Positions 1-14,006 of a DNA stretch of 64,000 nucleotides are shown one piece after another. The translations under genes were made by a program, and so were the position numbers. This DNA comes from Verrucomicrobiaceae bacterium (lineage in GTDB: Bacteria > Pseudomonadota > Gammaproteobacteria > Pseudomonadales > CAMLJR01): assembly GCA_028293825.1 (NCBI GenBank), contig JAQGNY010000005.1, positions 1 to 64,000 on the forward strand. Reading direction: 5' to 3'. The notes beneath the pieces are model-generated. The model was given only the letters and a program-made list of their open reading frames with translations, made no database searches and was not told the origin of the DNA. Positions within the stretch are counted from its first letter, which is position 1, and every line of letters begins with the position of its first letter.

Positions 1-6
1 GTTCAT
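1..6 (-). CDS. Start codon of next operon gene (partial)
   Basis: An ATG lies on the minus strand at 6-4, 19 bp past the dapF stop and pointing the same way. Only two codons are inside the window. In pseudomonads and enterics dapF is followed by a DUF484 gene and xerC, so that is the likely identity, but this rests on gene order alone. Confidence 0.3.
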
Positions 7-25
7 GGGTCTCGTTTCGGATTGA

Positions 26-868
26 TCAGTCTTGTGCCGGTACGTCGATGTCGCCTTCGAACACGGTCGTGGCCGGTCCGGTCATGAGGACGGAGGCGTC
101 GCCACCCGCCCATTCGATGGTCAGAAGACCGCCTCGCGTCTCGACGTCGACGCGGGTGTCGAGCAGGCCCAGGCGAACGCCGGCCACCATCGCGGCGCAG
201 GCGCCTGTGCCACACGCCAGCGTTTCGCCGGCGCCGCGCTCGAACACGCGCAAATTAATTTCCTGCTGCGATACAACTTGCATGAAGCCCGCATTAACGC
301 GCTGCGGAAAGTCCGCGTGCGTTTCAATTTTGGGGCCGAGTAAAGCTACGGGAGCGGTATGCACATCGTCGACCAGCAACACTGCGTGCGGGTTACCCAT
401 CGATACCGCGCCGATGTCGAAGGTTTGCGCATCGACCCGCAGCGCATAGGTAACTGCCTGCGCCGCTGCGCGAAACGGAATTTCGTTGGGATTTAATACC
501 GGCGTGCCCATGTTTACGCGCACGCTTTTATTGCGCGCGATCTGCAATTCGATGACGCCGCCCTTGGTTTCGACGCGCAGCACATCTTTGCCGGTCAGGC
601 GATTGTCGCGGACGAAGCGCGCGAAGCAGCGCGCGCCGTTGCCGCATTGTTCGACCTCGCCGCCATCGGCGTTAAAAATTCGGTAGCGAAAGTCCACATC
701 GGGACGACCGGGCGCTTCGACCACGAGCACCTGATCGCAGCCGATGCCGAAATGACGATCGGCGAGCTTGCGAATGTGTCGCTCTTTTAAAATGAAGCGC
801 TGACTGATCAGATCGAGTACGACAAAATCGTTGCCGCACCCGTGCATTTTGGTAAAGCGTAACAACAT
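26..868 (-). CDS. dapF: Diaminopimelate epimerase DapF
   Basis: Cytosolic PLP-independent epimerase converting LL- to meso-diaminopimelate, the precursor of lysine and the peptidoglycan cross-link residue. The 280-residue protein matches the family length. Both halves of the catalytic cysteine pair are visible: Cys75 in the EQCGNGARC motif and Cys219 in [10 protein letters not shown]. The N-terminal KMHGCGNDF motif fixes the start within a few residues. It lies 75 bp downstream of lysA in the same direction, so the two are probably co-transcribed, and together they cover the last two steps to lysine. Confidence 0.97.
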   Translation of the reverse strand: MLLRFTKMHGCGNDFVVLDLISQRFILKERHIRKLADRHFGIGCDQVLVVEAPGRPDVDFRYRIFNADGGEVEQCGNGARCFARFVRDNRLTGKDVLRVETKGGVIELQIARNKSVRVNMGTPVLNPNEIPFRAAAQAVTYALRVDAQTFDIGAVSMGNPHAVLLVDDVHTAPVALLGPKIETHADFPQRVNAGFMQVVSQQEINLRVFERGAGETLACGTGACAAMVAGVRLGLLDTRVDVETRGGLLTIEWAGGDASVLMTGPATTVFEGDIDVPAQD

Positions 869-943
869 CGCGCGGATTCCATTGTGCGCTTCGCCGCGAG
901 CGCGGGTTCTTTGCGTGTTGCAGTGCTGATTAAGCTTGAGCGC

Positions 944-2197
944 TTAAGCCAGCACCGATTCGCCACGCATTAAGTCGGCGATAGTTTCGCGCGCACGCAC
1001 GAGATAAAAGCGGTCGCCATCGACCATGACTTCGGCGGCGCGAGCGCGGCTATTGTAATTGGAACTCATGCTAAATCCATACGCGCCGGCCGAAAACACC
1101 GCGAGCAGATCGCCCGCAGCCACCGTCAACTCGCGTTCTTTGCCGAGGAAATCGCCGGTTTCACAGACCGGGCCGACCACATCGTATACGCGGCTTTGCG
1201 CACCGGCTGGTGCCTGCGCCGCCGGCTGAATATCCATCCACGCTTCGTACAGTGCCGGCCGAATCAAATCGTTCATGGCGGCGTCGATCACGCAAAAGTT
1301 TTTATGCTCGTTCAACTTCAGGTATTCGACGCGCGTCAACAACACACCGGCATTGGCGACGATGGAGCGGCCGGGCTCCAACACCAGTTTCAATTTGCGC
1401 GTGCCGAGCGCGGCTAAAACCTGGCGCATATAAGCGTCGGGCTCGGGCGGCTCCTCATCGCGATAACGCACGCCGAGACCGCCGCCGAGATCGAGGTGCT
1501 CGATAACGATGCCGTCGGCGGCTAGTTCATCGATCAGCGCCAGCACGCGCGCGAGGGCGTCGAGAAACGGCGCGGTGTCGGTGAGCTGCGAGCCGATATG
1601 GCAATCGACGCCGACAATTTTCAAATTCTTCAATTGTTGTGCGCGCCGATAAACACTGCGCGCGCTGTCGATGGCGATACCGAATTTGTTGTCTTTCAAG
1701 CCCGTGGAAATATACGGATGCGTGTTGGCGTCGACGTCGGGGTTCACCCGCAGCGAAATCGGCGCGATGGCGTTCAGTGTCGCCGCCACATCTTGCAAAC
1801 GTTCCAGTTCATCAGCGCTTTCGACATTGAAACAATGAATGCCGACTTCCAGCGCGCGCTGCATTTCTGCAGCGGTTTTGCCGACGCCGGAAAAAACGAT
1901 TTTGTCGGGACTGCCGCCGGCCGTCAGCACGCGCTCAAGTTCGCCGCCGGAAACGATATCGAAACCCGCGCCAATACGCGCCAATACGTTCAGCACCGCG
2001 AGATTCGCATTGGCCTTCACCGCGTAACAAATCAAATGCGGCTGCGCGGACAATGCCTGCATGTACGAGTGAAAACGCTGCTCGATGTACGCGCGCGAAT
2101 ACACATACGTCGGCGTGCCATAAGTCGCTGCGATGCTTTGTACGGCAACGTCTTCCGCGAATAATTTGCCGTCGCGAAAGGGAAAAGGAATAGTCAT
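944..2197 (-). CDS. lysA: Diaminopimelate decarboxylase LysA
   Basis: PLP-dependent fold-III decarboxylase turning meso-diaminopimelate into lysine and CO2. The 417-residue protein shows the PLP lysine, Lys61 in CYAVKAN, the HIGSQ motif, the glycine-rich phosphate-binding LDLGGGLG, and the C-terminal CETGDF motif that supplies active-site residues across the dimer. The ATG at 2197 lies 13 bp after the lptM stop. Order lptM-lysA-dapF is typical of gammaproteobacteria. Confidence 0.97.
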   Translation of the reverse strand: MTIPFPFRDGKLFAEDVAVQSIAATYGTPTYVYSRAYIEQRFHSYMQALSAQPHLICYAVKANANLAVLNVLARIGAGFDIVSGGELERVLTAGGSPDKIVFSGVGKTAAEMQRALEVGIHCFNVESADELERLQDVAATLNAIAPISLRVNPDVDANTHPYISTGLKDNKFGIAIDSARSVYRRAQQLKNLKIVGVDCHIGSQLTDTAPFLDALARVLALIDELAADGIVIEHLDLGGGLGVRYRDEEPPEPDAYMRQVLAALGTRKLKLVLEPGRSIVANAGVLLTRVEYLKLNEHKNFCVIDAAMNDLIRPALYEAWMDIQPAAQAPAGAQSRVYDVVGPVCETGDFLGKERELTVAAGDLLAVFSAGAYGFSMSSNYNSRARAAEVMVDGDRFYLVRARETIADLMRGESVLA

Positions 2198-2210
2198 TAA
2201 TTAAGCCTTG

Positions 2211-2339
2211 TTACCGCGATGGTTTCGATGACGGCGGGGTGTCGCCGGGAATAAACAGCGGGCCTTTTTGGCCGCAGCCGGACAGTAGCGGGCCGCATAA
2301 CAGCGAACACAACAGAGCGGCGATTAGCGAGAAGCGCAT
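2211..2339 (-). CDS. lptM: LptM (YifL) family small lipoprotein
   Basis: A 42-residue lipoprotein. The signal peptide starts MRFSLIAALLCSLL and ends in a lipobox with LLSGC, so Cys22 would be lipidated. It is followed at once by the family hallmark GQKGPLF, then a short proline/serine tail. LptM helps oxidative maturation of the LptD-LptE outer-membrane LPS translocon. Its place directly before lysA is the classic one. The usual divergent cyaY neighbour is not seen here: the next gene on the other strand is a DUF3187-type protein. Confidence 0.88.
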   Translation of the reverse strand: MRFSLIAALLCSLLCGPLLSGCGQKGPLFIPGDTPPSSKPSR

Positions 2340-2497
2340 AGGGTGACTCCGGCACGAAAGCCGCGATTATAACGGGGCGGCGAGCGGTTGTTATACTGCG
2401 CGCGGCCCTTTTTACTGGTTGGCCGCATCAATACGCTGGTTTCATAACACGGGTTTTAAAAAATAAATCGGCATCATCAATACATTGGAGAGTGCGG

Positions 2498-3481
2498 GTG
2501 CAGCGACGTTATGGATTTGCGGCGGTATTGATTGCGGCCGGCGTGCAAGTACAGGCAGAAGTTATTGATGAGCCGTTGCAGCTTTCTAATCGCCAGCCGT
2601 TCGTCCAGCTTTTCAATTTGCCGCCGATGCGCAGCGCCGAGGTATTGCCGGCAGCGGCGACCGAGTGGCGCGGTGCGATTGATGTCGCCAATAATTTCGT
2701 GCGCGAGCATCGCGATGACGAACAATTATTTTTCGACGGCGAATCGCAGCGTTATGAATTAAGCGCACGCTACGGCATCGGCCACAATGTTGAGCTCGGC
2801 GTGTCGGTGCCGTGGATCAGTTGCAACGGCGGCGCGCTCGATGGTTTTATCGATGACTGGCATCGCTGGTGGGGATTGCCGCGCGGTGGGCGCCCGGATT
2901 TTCGCTCGCATCAGGTGGCGTTCAATTATCAGCGCGATGGCCATACCGAATTTAATTTCGCTAATGCCGAATCGGGTTTTGGCGATGTGCAAATCAGCGC
3001 TGCATGGCAGTGGATTAAATCCTCGCAAAACGCCGTCGCGCTATCCGGTTACATCAATTTGCCAACCGGCGATGTGGATAAATTAACTGGCACTGGAAAA
3101 ACCAGCGCAGGGTTTAGTGTCGCCGCCACGCACGATCGTTTATTCGATTTGCCATTGGCGCTTTCGGCCAATATCGGCGCGCAGTATTTGCCGCGTGTCG
3201 ATGTCTTGCGCGAGGAACAAAAACAATATGCTTGGTTTGCCGATACCGAAATTAATTGGGTGGTAGCGCAGGACTGGCGCCTTAAAGCGCAATTACAAAC
3301 GCACAGCGCAATTTACGACAGCGGTTTGCGCGCGCTGGGAACCAACCCGGTGCAATTGCTGCTTGGCGGCTCGGTTAAATTATCGCCGCATTGGATGCTC
3401 GATACTGCCGTTGGCGAAGATGTATTGGTCGATACCGCGCCCGATGTCACGCTGCAGTTAGCATTGCGCGCAATCTATTAG
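2498..3481 (+). CDS. DUF3187-like outer-membrane protein
   Basis: A 327-residue exported protein. It has an N-terminal signal peptide (ends near VQVQA), then the NRQPFVQLFNLPP segment and alternating aromatic/polar strands ending in a C-terminal aromatic residue (LRAIY), as in beta-barrels. It resembles the DUF3187 family, whose function I do not know. GTG at 2498 is preferred because GGAG at 2487-2490 lies 7 bp upstream; an in-frame GTG at 2492 is too close to it. The next gene encodes another exported, probably outer-membrane, protein. Confidence 0.7.
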   Translation: MQRRYGFAAVLIAAGVQVQAEVIDEPLQLSNRQPFVQLFNLPPMRSAEVLPAAATEWRGAIDVANNFVREHRDDEQLFFDGESQRYELSARYGIGHNVELGVSVPWISCNGGALDGFIDDWHRWWGLPRGGRPDFRSHQVAFNYQRDGHTEFNFANAESGFGDVQISAAWQWIKSSQNAVALSGYINLPTGDVDKLTGTGKTSAGFSVAATHDRLFDLPLALSANIGAQYLPRVDVLREEQKQYAWFADTEINWVVAQDWRLKAQLQTHSAIYDSGLRALGTNPVQLLLGGSVKLSPHWMLDTAVGEDVLVDTAPDVTLQLALRAIY

Positions 3482-3582
3482 CGGATGAATTTTTCGTAAA
3501 TTAGAAAAGTATATTTGCGGCGAATTTAATTTTAAAAATAGAAAATTCCAACGTATTTTTTCAAAAATTAAAAGGATAAATT

Positions 3583-4401
3583 GTGCGCGCACTAAATGCT
3601 GTCGCTGTTCTGGCATTGCTGATTTCCTCAAGCAGTATTGCCTACAACGTTTTTGATCCGCGCCCGGATGCTGAGTTGCGCGATTTATCCACCGATCAAC
3701 CCGGCACCACCGAAAGTCCGTACTCGCTCGATGCTGGTCATTTGCAGTTCGAGTGGGAGGCGGTGACTTTTACGCGGGATAAAACCGACGGTGTCAAAAC
3801 CGACACACTGACCAGCTCACTCAATCTAAAAATAGGTTTGACCGATAGCATCGATGCGCAATTGATTGTCGAGCCGCGCACGCGCGTAAAAACAACTACC
3901 GATAGCGGCAGCGATACGCACATCGGCAGCAACGATACCGAAGTGCGATTTAAATTTAATCTGTGGGGTAACGATGGCGGCGACACCGCATTTGCGATTA
4001 TGCCGTTTGTACGTTTTCCCACGCACGATTCCGCGTTCGGTGAAAATGGAAAAACCGAAGGCGGCATAATTTTACCGCTGGCTTTTTCGCTGCCGGGCGA
4101 ATGGGATGCATCGGTTATGATTGAGCTCGACGCAGTGCGCAATGAAGAAAGCGATGGATATGTGTCCGAATTTTTGCAATCGATTTCATTCAGTCATGCG
4201 CTGGTCGGCAAGCTCGATGGTTTTTTTGAATTAGTAAATAGCAAACGCAATGAAAGCGGCGCCGAGCGCGAAGCGTATTTCGATTTTGGTGTGTTGTATC
4301 CAATCACAAAAAATCTGCAGCTGGATGCGGGCGTTAATCTCGGTCTAACCGCTGCGGCTGACGACAAATGCGTGTATGCCGGGATTTCCTGGCGGCTTTA
4401 A
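3583..4401 (+). CDS. Exported MetA-pathway-type outer-membrane protein
   Basis: A 272-residue protein with a short signal peptide (MRALNAVAVLALLISSSSIA) and a body of predicted beta strands ending in WRL. Features such as QPGTTESPYSLDAGHLQFE and IGLTDSIDAQL recall the family named after MetA of phenol degradation (putative outer-membrane transporters), but no phenol pathway is nearby. The start is GTG, with AAGGA a few bases upstream. It converges on cyaA with a short AT-rich gap of about 20 bp. Confidence 0.65.
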   Translation: MRALNAVAVLALLISSSSIAYNVFDPRPDAELRDLSTDQPGTTESPYSLDAGHLQFEWEAVTFTRDKTDGVKTDTLTSSLNLKIGLTDSIDAQLIVEPRTRVKTTTDSGSDTHIGSNDTEVRFKFNLWGNDGGDTAFAIMPFVRFPTHDSAFGENGKTEGGIILPLAFSLPGEWDASVMIELDAVRNEESDGYVSEFLQSISFSHALVGKLDGFFELVNSKRNESGAEREAYFDFGVLYPITKNLQLDAGVNLGLTAAADDKCVYAGISWRL

Positions 4402-4420
4402 ATAATTTTAATTTTAAAAA

Positions 4421-7300
4421 TTAAACCACGCTCGCCAATGCTTCATTCAGTGCACGTTCGAGCCGTTGTTTATAGCGCAGGTAGTGAACGGTTTGCGGGC
4501 CATTCACGTCGTTGACGCAGCGGCTTAAATCGATATCGGTGATGTAACACGGATAGCGTTCTTTATCGCTGCGTTGCGAAAGAATGTAACGCGCGACCGT
4601 GTCGTACAGTGCATTGCCGAGTTCGAGCTCGGTAAATTCCTGCTGATCGCAATACACATTAAAAATTAAATTATTATTGAAGTCGTAGTCGGCAATCGCC
4701 TGCACGTTAAAAAATTGATTGCCCGGTTGCGGCGGCACGGTGCGGCGCTCGATATACACCGGCGTTTGCTCGGATACCACTTCGTAATATTCGATGCTGC
4801 GCGGCGCGCCGGTTTCGAGCAACACATCGTGAGTACCGCCAACGAATTCCGCCGTTTCACTCCCTTGTCTAAATAAGGCAGCGAGCATGAATTGATGCAG
4901 CGGTTGCAGCAGCGTTTGTTCATCGCGAAACGGCGTGGTGAAATTGTAGAGCGAACCCATTTCGTCGATAACGAAAACATCGGCAGCACTTTCGCGGCGT
5001 TGATAAATCACTTTAATGCAGTCTGCGCGCGCGAGTTGCGCAATCGCTTCCAATAATGAATTTGGTAAACAGTTGCGATCGAGCACGATCGGGCTATAAA
5101 TGCGTTGCACGCGGCCGAGTAGTTCGAGCAGCGCGGCATAATTCGGCGCGCGTTGAATAGTCGGTTGCGCGTCCTGCCATTGCAGCATGTAAAACTCGCG
5201 CTGCATTTCTAAAATATAACGCGTCGCGGCCGGGCGTGTGCCGCTGTAATAACACGCGGCGATATCTTGAAATAATTGTTCGACGCGCGTGGCAATTGCG
5301 GCGGCGCGGGTTGGACAAAAACAGCGAATGTCGAGCGCCGGTAAACCCGGTTGCTGTTGCGGCGGCAATAATTGTAAATAGTCGCGCAGACATTGCAGCA
5401 GCGCGAACGAGCCGCGATAACTGCGCGTGCTGACATCGCCCCAACTATTTACCGTAATTTGTTCGAGTGCGAGTACGAGATTTTCACGCAGACCGCTGTA
5501 CACCAACGAATCGGTTTGACTGGTTAATCGCTCCATGCCGCGCGCGCGAATTTGCGCCATCGGATCGATGCCGAGATTAATAAATAATTGCATCGAGTTC
5601 GGACGGTTCGGGCTCAAAAACCGATCGTGATTATCCGGGTCGCCACTTTCCTCACGCTGCTGCGGCAAACGTGTGCGCATTGCGCGCACAGTATTTTGCA
5701 ATTCGAATTCACTGACACCATGTTCGCCCGGCACGATATACGTGCGTGTATCGGCGTCCATTAAACCGTTGATATGGCACCACGCCAACAGCGAAATTAA
5801 ATCGTTCGAACGCCGCATCGGCTGTGCCTGATCGATTTCGCGCGTGTTGATTTGTTCGGGTACGACGGCCCAGGCAAGTTGTTCGTTGTGACTGCCGGGC
5901 AATTGACAAAATGTCAGCGCTACTTCGGAAAGCTTCGGTGCAATGCCGGGATTAACCCATTCGACTTTGCCGGCTTTGCGCTCAAACGCCGCGTACAGTT
6001 TGCGGCCGAGAATTGTCATGTCCTGACCGTTAATAACCGCCGTGACTTGCGTGCGCCGCGCAAACTCCAATAAAAAACGATAGCTGTTGGTCAACTCGCG
6101 CACTAATTCTTTTTGTTCGTTGAGTACGCGCGTGACTTTCCAATGCGGGCGCGCGTCGAGATTAATTAATTGCGCTTTGCTCCAGCGCCAATGCATCACC
6201 ATGCGTTCGAGTAATTCGCGTTGCCACGATTTCGTGCGCTGCGACGGACCTTTACTAATCGCTTTACCGACCTTGAAATAAAAGCAGCGTCGCACTAAAT
6301 CCAATCGTTTGTTTTCGCCGCGTGCAAGCAGATAACGCTCTAGCTTGCGATACATCATCACGTACGGATCGAGCTCGTCGATGTCGAGGACTTTTTTATA
6401 AATGGCGCGTTTGAAGGTGGTGCTCAGCGGTTCCACATGCGGGTATTCGCTGGCATACACTTCGGTCAGCAATAATTTGATAACGGATTTGTACGGCGAG
6501 TCGATCGCTTTATAGAGCTGCCAAATACCGGCGCCGATAAATTCGCCGGCGGGAATATGCGCGACGCTGCCAAAATCCAACGTTTCGCCGCCTCTAACGA
6601 ATCGCTTATGGCGCATCTCTTCGCCGATGGCGTTGTAATCCATTTCCTGATCGGGCGGAATCAACCACCAGATCGGAATGCGCCCCGCGATTAACAAACC
6701 GGTGCGATAAAACTCGTCGAGCAATAAATAATGTTGCGCGCTGCCGCAATCTTCGCTGCTTAAACCTTCGCGTTCGCCGAGTCGAAATTTATCCGGCTCC
6801 ATCAAAAAGAAATGCACTTCGAGCGTGAATGTCATCGCCCATTTTTCGATGTCGGCGCATTTGCGTTGCAGCAGAATTATTTCTTCAGCGCTCAGATCGC
6901 TTTGATGACAAATCCAAATATCGAGATCGGAGCTGTTCGATTGCGCGATGGTGCCGCACGAGCCCATCAGGAACAGGCTGTGAATGCGGCGCCGCACATT
7001 CGGCTCGCGATGATGAACGAAGCTACGCGCCAGGCGCTGGCCGCGCTCGATATCGATTTTGCTCGGGTTGTATTCGGACACGCCGCACGGGGTTTGATGC
7101 GAAACGTAACCGGGTAGCATCGGATGGTTGACGTGAAATAGCAGCGCGAGCAAATCGAGAAAGACCTGCTGGCGGGCATCGAGCGCGGATTTGGTTCGCT
7201 CCAGACGAGCTTCGTTGACCTGGAGAAATCGCTGCTTGATAACTTTGAGTGCCTTGCGGTCGAAGCCTTCTTCGAGCGCGGCGTTGGTTTGCGTCTGCAT
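4421..7300 (-). CDS. cyaA: Class I adenylate cyclase CyaA
   Basis: Makes cAMP from ATP in the cytosol; cAMP then acts through CRP. The 959-residue protein is longer than the enterobacterial enzyme (about 850). The catalytic nucleotidyltransferase signature is near the N-terminus: MGSCGT (residues 112-117) followed by SSDLDIW with Asp125 and Asp127 as metal ligands. The rest is the usual large regulatory half. It is divergent from mutM with about 145 bp between start codons. The matching cAMP phosphodiesterase gene cpdA is at 33.8 kb. Confidence 0.95.
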   Translation of the reverse strand: MQTQTNAALEEGFDRKALKVIKQRFLQVNEARLERTKSALDARQQVFLDLLALLFHVNHPMLPGYVSHQTPCGVSEYNPSKIDIERGQRLARSFVHHREPNVRRRIHSLFLMGSCGTIAQSNSSDLDIWICHQSDLSAEEIILLQRKCADIEKWAMTFTLEVHFFLMEPDKFRLGEREGLSSEDCGSAQHYLLLDEFYRTGLLIAGRIPIWWLIPPDQEMDYNAIGEEMRHKRFVRGGETLDFGSVAHIPAGEFIGAGIWQLYKAIDSPYKSVIKLLLTEVYASEYPHVEPLSTTFKRAIYKKVLDIDELDPYVMMYRKLERYLLARGENKRLDLVRRCFYFKVGKAISKGPSQRTKSWQRELLERMVMHWRWSKAQLINLDARPHWKVTRVLNEQKELVRELTNSYRFLLEFARRTQVTAVINGQDMTILGRKLYAAFERKAGKVEWVNPGIAPKLSEVALTFCQLPGSHNEQLAWAVVPEQINTREIDQAQPMRRSNDLISLLAWCHINGLMDADTRTYIVPGEHGVSEFELQNTVRAMRTRLPQQREESGDPDNHDRFLSPNRPNSMQLFINLGIDPMAQIRARGMERLTSQTDSLVYSGLRENLVLALEQITVNSWGDVSTRSYRGSFALLQCLRDYLQLLPPQQQPGLPALDIRCFCPTRAAAIATRVEQLFQDIAACYYSGTRPAATRYILEMQREFYMLQWQDAQPTIQRAPNYAALLELLGRVQRIYSPIVLDRNCLPNSLLEAIAQLARADCIKVIYQRRESAADVFVIDEMGSLYNFTTPFRDEQTLLQPLHQFMLAALFRQGSETAEFVGGTHDVLLETGAPRSIEYYEVVSEQTPVYIERRTVPPQPGNQFFNVQAIADYDFNNNLIFNVYCDQQEFTELELGNALYDTVARYILSQRSDKERYPCYITDIDLSRCVNDVNGPQTVHYLRYKQRLERALNEALASVV

Positions 7301-7444
7301 GCGCCAAAGTATAGGAGGCGATTGCCGATTTGCCGGTCCGTTGCCGTATCCTTTACGCGATTTAATGCGTGCGGCTCGAACTTGGCGGGGGCGCCCCCAT
7401 ATTCGCGACGCGCCGAATTTTTCCGCCCAAGTATTGGAGCCGCA

Positions 7445-8260
7445 ATGCCGGAATTACCTGAAGTCGAAACCACTCGTCGCGGCATCGAGCCGCATTTGCG
7501 TGGCCAGCGCGTGGCGCGGGTGATCGTGCGCCATCCGCAGTTGCGCTGGCCGATTCCGACGGATCTCGCCGCGCAACTGACTGGTCATGTCATCAGCGAA
7601 GTGCAGCGGCGCGCCAAGTATCTGCTGCTGCCGTTCGCGCACGGGCAGCTGATCATGCATCTGGGCATGTCCGGCAGTCTGCGCATCGTGCCGGCGGCGC
7701 AGCCGGTCAAAAAGCACGACCACGTCGATATCGAATTAAGCTCGGGACAGGCGCTGCGATTTACCGATCCGCGCCGTTTCGGCGCCGTGTTGTGGCAGCC
7801 GACCGATACCGAACTGCATCCGCTGCTGGCTGATCTGGGGCCGGAGCCGCTGACTGATGAGTTCAACGGCGCCTATTTGTTCGAGCGATCGCGCGGGCGC
7901 TCGGCGGCGGTGAAGACGTTTTTGATGGATGGCCATATCGTGGTCGGCGTCGGCAATATTTATGCGAATGAGGCTTTATTCAGCGCCGGGATTCGCCCTG
8001 ATCGCGCCGCCGGCAAGATTTCGCTGGCGCGTTATGAGGCGCTGGCGCAGGAAGTAAAGGTCGTGCTGGCGCGCTCGATCAAACAGGGCGGCACCACACT
8101 GCGCGATTTTGTCGGTGGCGACGGCAATCCCGGTTATTTCCGCCAGCAGCTACAGGTGTATGGGCGGGGCGGGGAGGCGTGTGTTATTTGTGCCACGGTG
8201 CTCGATGAAGTGCGACTCGGTCAGCGCTCGACCGTGTATTGCCGCCGCTGTCAGCGTTAA
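7445..8260 (+). CDS. mutM: Formamidopyrimidine-DNA glycosylase MutM (Fpg)
   Basis: Base-excision repair glycosylase/AP lyase removing 8-oxoguanine and formamidopyrimidines. The ATG at 7445 gives the invariant N-terminus MPELPEVET, in which Pro2 (after Met removal) is the catalytic nucleophile and Glu3 a catalytic acid; the longer upstream reading frame is therefore not used. Lys58 is in place in RAKYLLL. The C-terminal zinc finger has CVIC then CRRC. Length 271 is exactly typical. Conserved neighbours (coaD, ftsYEX, rpoH) lie downstream as in pseudomonads. Confidence 0.97.
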   Translation: MPELPEVETTRRGIEPHLRGQRVARVIVRHPQLRWPIPTDLAAQLTGHVISEVQRRAKYLLLPFAHGQLIMHLGMSGSLRIVPAAQPVKKHDHVDIELSSGQALRFTDPRRFGAVLWQPTDTELHPLLADLGPEPLTDEFNGAYLFERSRGRSAAVKTFLMDGHIVVGVGNIYANEALFSAGIRPDRAAGKISLARYEALAQEVKVVLARSIKQGGTTLRDFVGGDGNPGYFRQQLQVYGRGGEACVICATVLDEVRLGQRSTVYCRRCQR

Positions 8261-8428
8261 GCGCTGGCCGTAATGCGGCGCCCGATCACAAATTCGCCGG
8301 TGATTTGCGCTATGCTGACGCGTCGGCAGTTGACGTGGGTGTTGCGTTAACTAGACTTCGTAAACCATTTCCCAACAAGGTTTTTGCTGTCGCCTCAACG
8401 GACAGCAGTGCGCACGGAGATTTTGCAC

Positions 8429-8773
8429 ATGCGAGCAATCGCGAATAAGAACAGCCTCACCACATTCAGCCGCCTGCTCACTGCTACGACGCTGTCGTTC
8501 GCGTTGCTGGCACCTCAAATCAGCGTGGCCCAGCAAGTCGATGAAGATCCTTCGGCATTGGCGATGGTCGGCGATGCGCTTATCGCGCGGCCGCTGGGTG
8601 TTGTATTCACTGCGGTGGGCGCGGCGCTGTACGTGGTAACGCTGCCATTTACGCTGGCTGGCGGCAACGCCAAGCAGGCGGGAAAAGAGCTGGTAGTCGG
8701 TCCGGCGGAAGCGACTTTCGTACGCTGCCTGGGCTGCACTAAGTCCGGTTACAAACAAGACCCGGCTGAATAA
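8429..8773 (+). CDS. Small exported protein of unknown function
   Basis: A 114-residue protein with a cleavable signal peptide (ends near PQISVAQQ), one hydrophobic segment ([20 protein letters not shown]), then [21 protein letters not shown] and two cysteines in CLGC. Similar short proteins occur in many gammaproteobacteria without known function. The ATG at 8429 has GGAG at 8416-8419. It converges on ggt and its stop codon sits inside a terminator-like hairpin. Confidence 0.65.
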   Translation: MRAIANKNSLTTFSRLLTATTLSFALLAPQISVAQQVDEDPSALAMVGDALIARPLGVVFTAVGAALYVVTLPFTLAGGNAKQAGKELVVGPAEATFVRCLGCTKSGYKQDPAE

Positions 8774-8779
8774 CCGGGT

Positions 8780-8780
<1 letters not shown>
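8758..8780 (+). terminator. Hairpin terminator overlapping the stop codon
   Basis: ACCCGG and CCGGGT pair around a loop holding the TAA stop of the small exported protein and are followed by TTTAATT. A second, stronger hairpin (CCCGCCGCG at 8787-8795 with CGCGGCGGG at 8803-8811) lies in the end of the convergent ggt gene. Confidence 0.5.
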
Positions 8781-11278
<2,498 letters not shown>

Positions 11279-11423
11279 AGCGCGGGCCGCATTGCTCAAA
11301 AATAAAAAAGCAGTGGCAACAACGAAGCGTCGAACACCTCAAATGGGCCGCGATTCGTTACTGAAGACAGTTCGTACTGAAATTCGTCACCCAAAAAGCA
11401 ACGATAAATAAGAGCCGTGAATA

Positions 11424-12062
11424 CTAGCCGCTTGGCGTGGACGCGGCAACGCGCTGGAACAATCGATAAGCGACCTGGCCGGCGCGTTTGTCGCGATATA
11501 GCGTCCAATTGCTCGGCAGCGCAGGCAGTGCTTCATCGGCGCCGGATTCAAGATAAATCCAGGCGCGCGCGGCCAGCCAGCCGTTGTCCTCGACCGCGAC
11601 GCAGCAGTCGCGCAGAAAATCCTGGCGAAACGGCGGGTCGAGAAAAACCATATCGAACGGCGCTTCGTTACCCGGTTTATGCGCCAGCCAATGCGCGACA
11701 TCGCTGTGGCAGACCTTGCCGTCAGGCGAGCCTAACAACTTCAAGTGATCGTTGATGCGATCACAGGCCGCGCGGGCACTGTCGACAAACACGCTGTGCG
11801 CCGCGCCGCGCGATAACGCTTCCAGCCCGAGCGCGCCGCTGCCGGCGAATAAATCGAGGCAGCGCGCGCCGGGCAATTCCGGGGCGAGCCAGTTGAATAA
11901 GGTTTCGCGCACGCGGTCCGGGCTTGGGCGCAGTCCCGACAGCGGCGGAAAGCGTAGTTTGCGCCCGCGCCATTGGCCGCCGATGATGCGCAGTTCGCCA
12001 TCCTCGGCGCGAATTTCGCGGTTGGGGGCTTTTCTAGCAGAGGGTTTATTTGTTTTTGCCAC
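11424..12062 (-). CDS. rsmD: 16S rRNA (guanine966-N2)-methyltransferase RsmD
   Basis: SAM-dependent enzyme modifying G966 of 16S rRNA in the 30S subunit. The SAM-binding DLFAGSGALGLEALSRGA segment and catalytic FLDPPF motif are clear. The start is taken as GTG at 12062 (212 residues); the frame stays open upstream but would run across the divergent ftsY start region with no conserved sequence. The rsmD-ftsY divergent pairing is the standard gammaproteobacterial arrangement. Confidence 0.93.
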   Translation of the reverse strand: MAKTNKPSARKAPNREIRAEDGELRIIGGQWRGRKLRFPPLSGLRPSPDRVRETLFNWLAPELPGARCLDLFAGSGALGLEALSRGAAHSVFVDSARAACDRINDHLKLLGSPDGKVCHSDVAHWLAHKPGNEAPFDMVFLDPPFRQDFLRDCCVAVEDNGWLAARAWIYLESGADEALPALPSNWTLYRDKRAGQVAYRLFQRVAASTPSG

Positions 12063-12198
12063 GCGGGATCGGGACCGTTCGTGAAGTAACAAAATTAAGG
12101 GGTGGAGTGATAGGATACGCGCTTGTTTGCGGGGCGCTTTTTCGGCGCTCAACGCAGGAAGCAAGCCCACTTTACCATGATTCAGCTGTCGGACTTTG

Positions 12199-13301
<1,103 letters not shown>

Positions 13302-13305
<4 letters not shown>

Positions 13306-14006
13306 TCGAATTCGAGCGGGTATCGAAGCGTTACACCGGCGGCTTCGAGGCATTAAAAGAAGTGAGTTTCGCCATTCCTCGCGGCGAAATGCTGTTTCTG
13401 ACCGGCCGCAGCGGCGCCGGCAAAAGCACGCTGCTCAAATTGATTATGCTGATGGAGCGGCCATCCAGCGGCCACATCGTCGTCAACGGTCATCAGCTCG
13501 GCAAATTGCCTCCGCGCAAAATTCCACTTTTACGCCGCGAGATCGGCGTTGTGTTTCAGAATCACCAGCTTTTATTCGACCGCACCGTGTTCGATAACGT
13601 CGCTCTGCCGCTGATGATTCTGGGTTATCAGCCCAACGAAATCGGCCGTCGCGTGCGCGCCGCGTTGGATAAGGTTGGGTTGTTGAGTAAGGAAAAAAAG
13701 AACCCGCAAACGCTGTCCGGCGGCGAGCAGCAGCGCGTCGGCATCGCCCGCGCGGTGGTGCACAAACCGCCGATTCTGCTGGCCGATGAGCCGACCGGTA
13801 ACCTCGATCCGGAGCTGTCGCGCGATGTTATGCAGCTGTTCGAGCAGTTCAATCAGGTCGGCGTCACCGTATTGATCGCCAGTCACGATCTAGGCTTGAT
13901 CGCGCGCCTGCCGCATCGTCTGCTGACCTTGCGCGATGGCGAGCTGGTGCGCGGCGTCGGCATGTCGAATGAAGAAGGCTTCGACGGAGAGCTGGCTCAT
14001 GTCTGA
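13302..14006 (+). CDS. ftsE: Cell-division ATPase FtsE
   Basis: ABC ATPase that works with FtsX at the divisome to control peptidoglycan amidase activation. The 234-residue protein has Walker [10 protein letters not shown], the signature LSGGEQQR, Walker [13 protein letters not shown] and the switch histidine in IASHD. GTG at 13302 overlaps the ftsY stop as GTGA, and the 3' end overlaps ftsX by 8 bp, so ftsYEX is a translationally coupled operon. Confidence 0.96.
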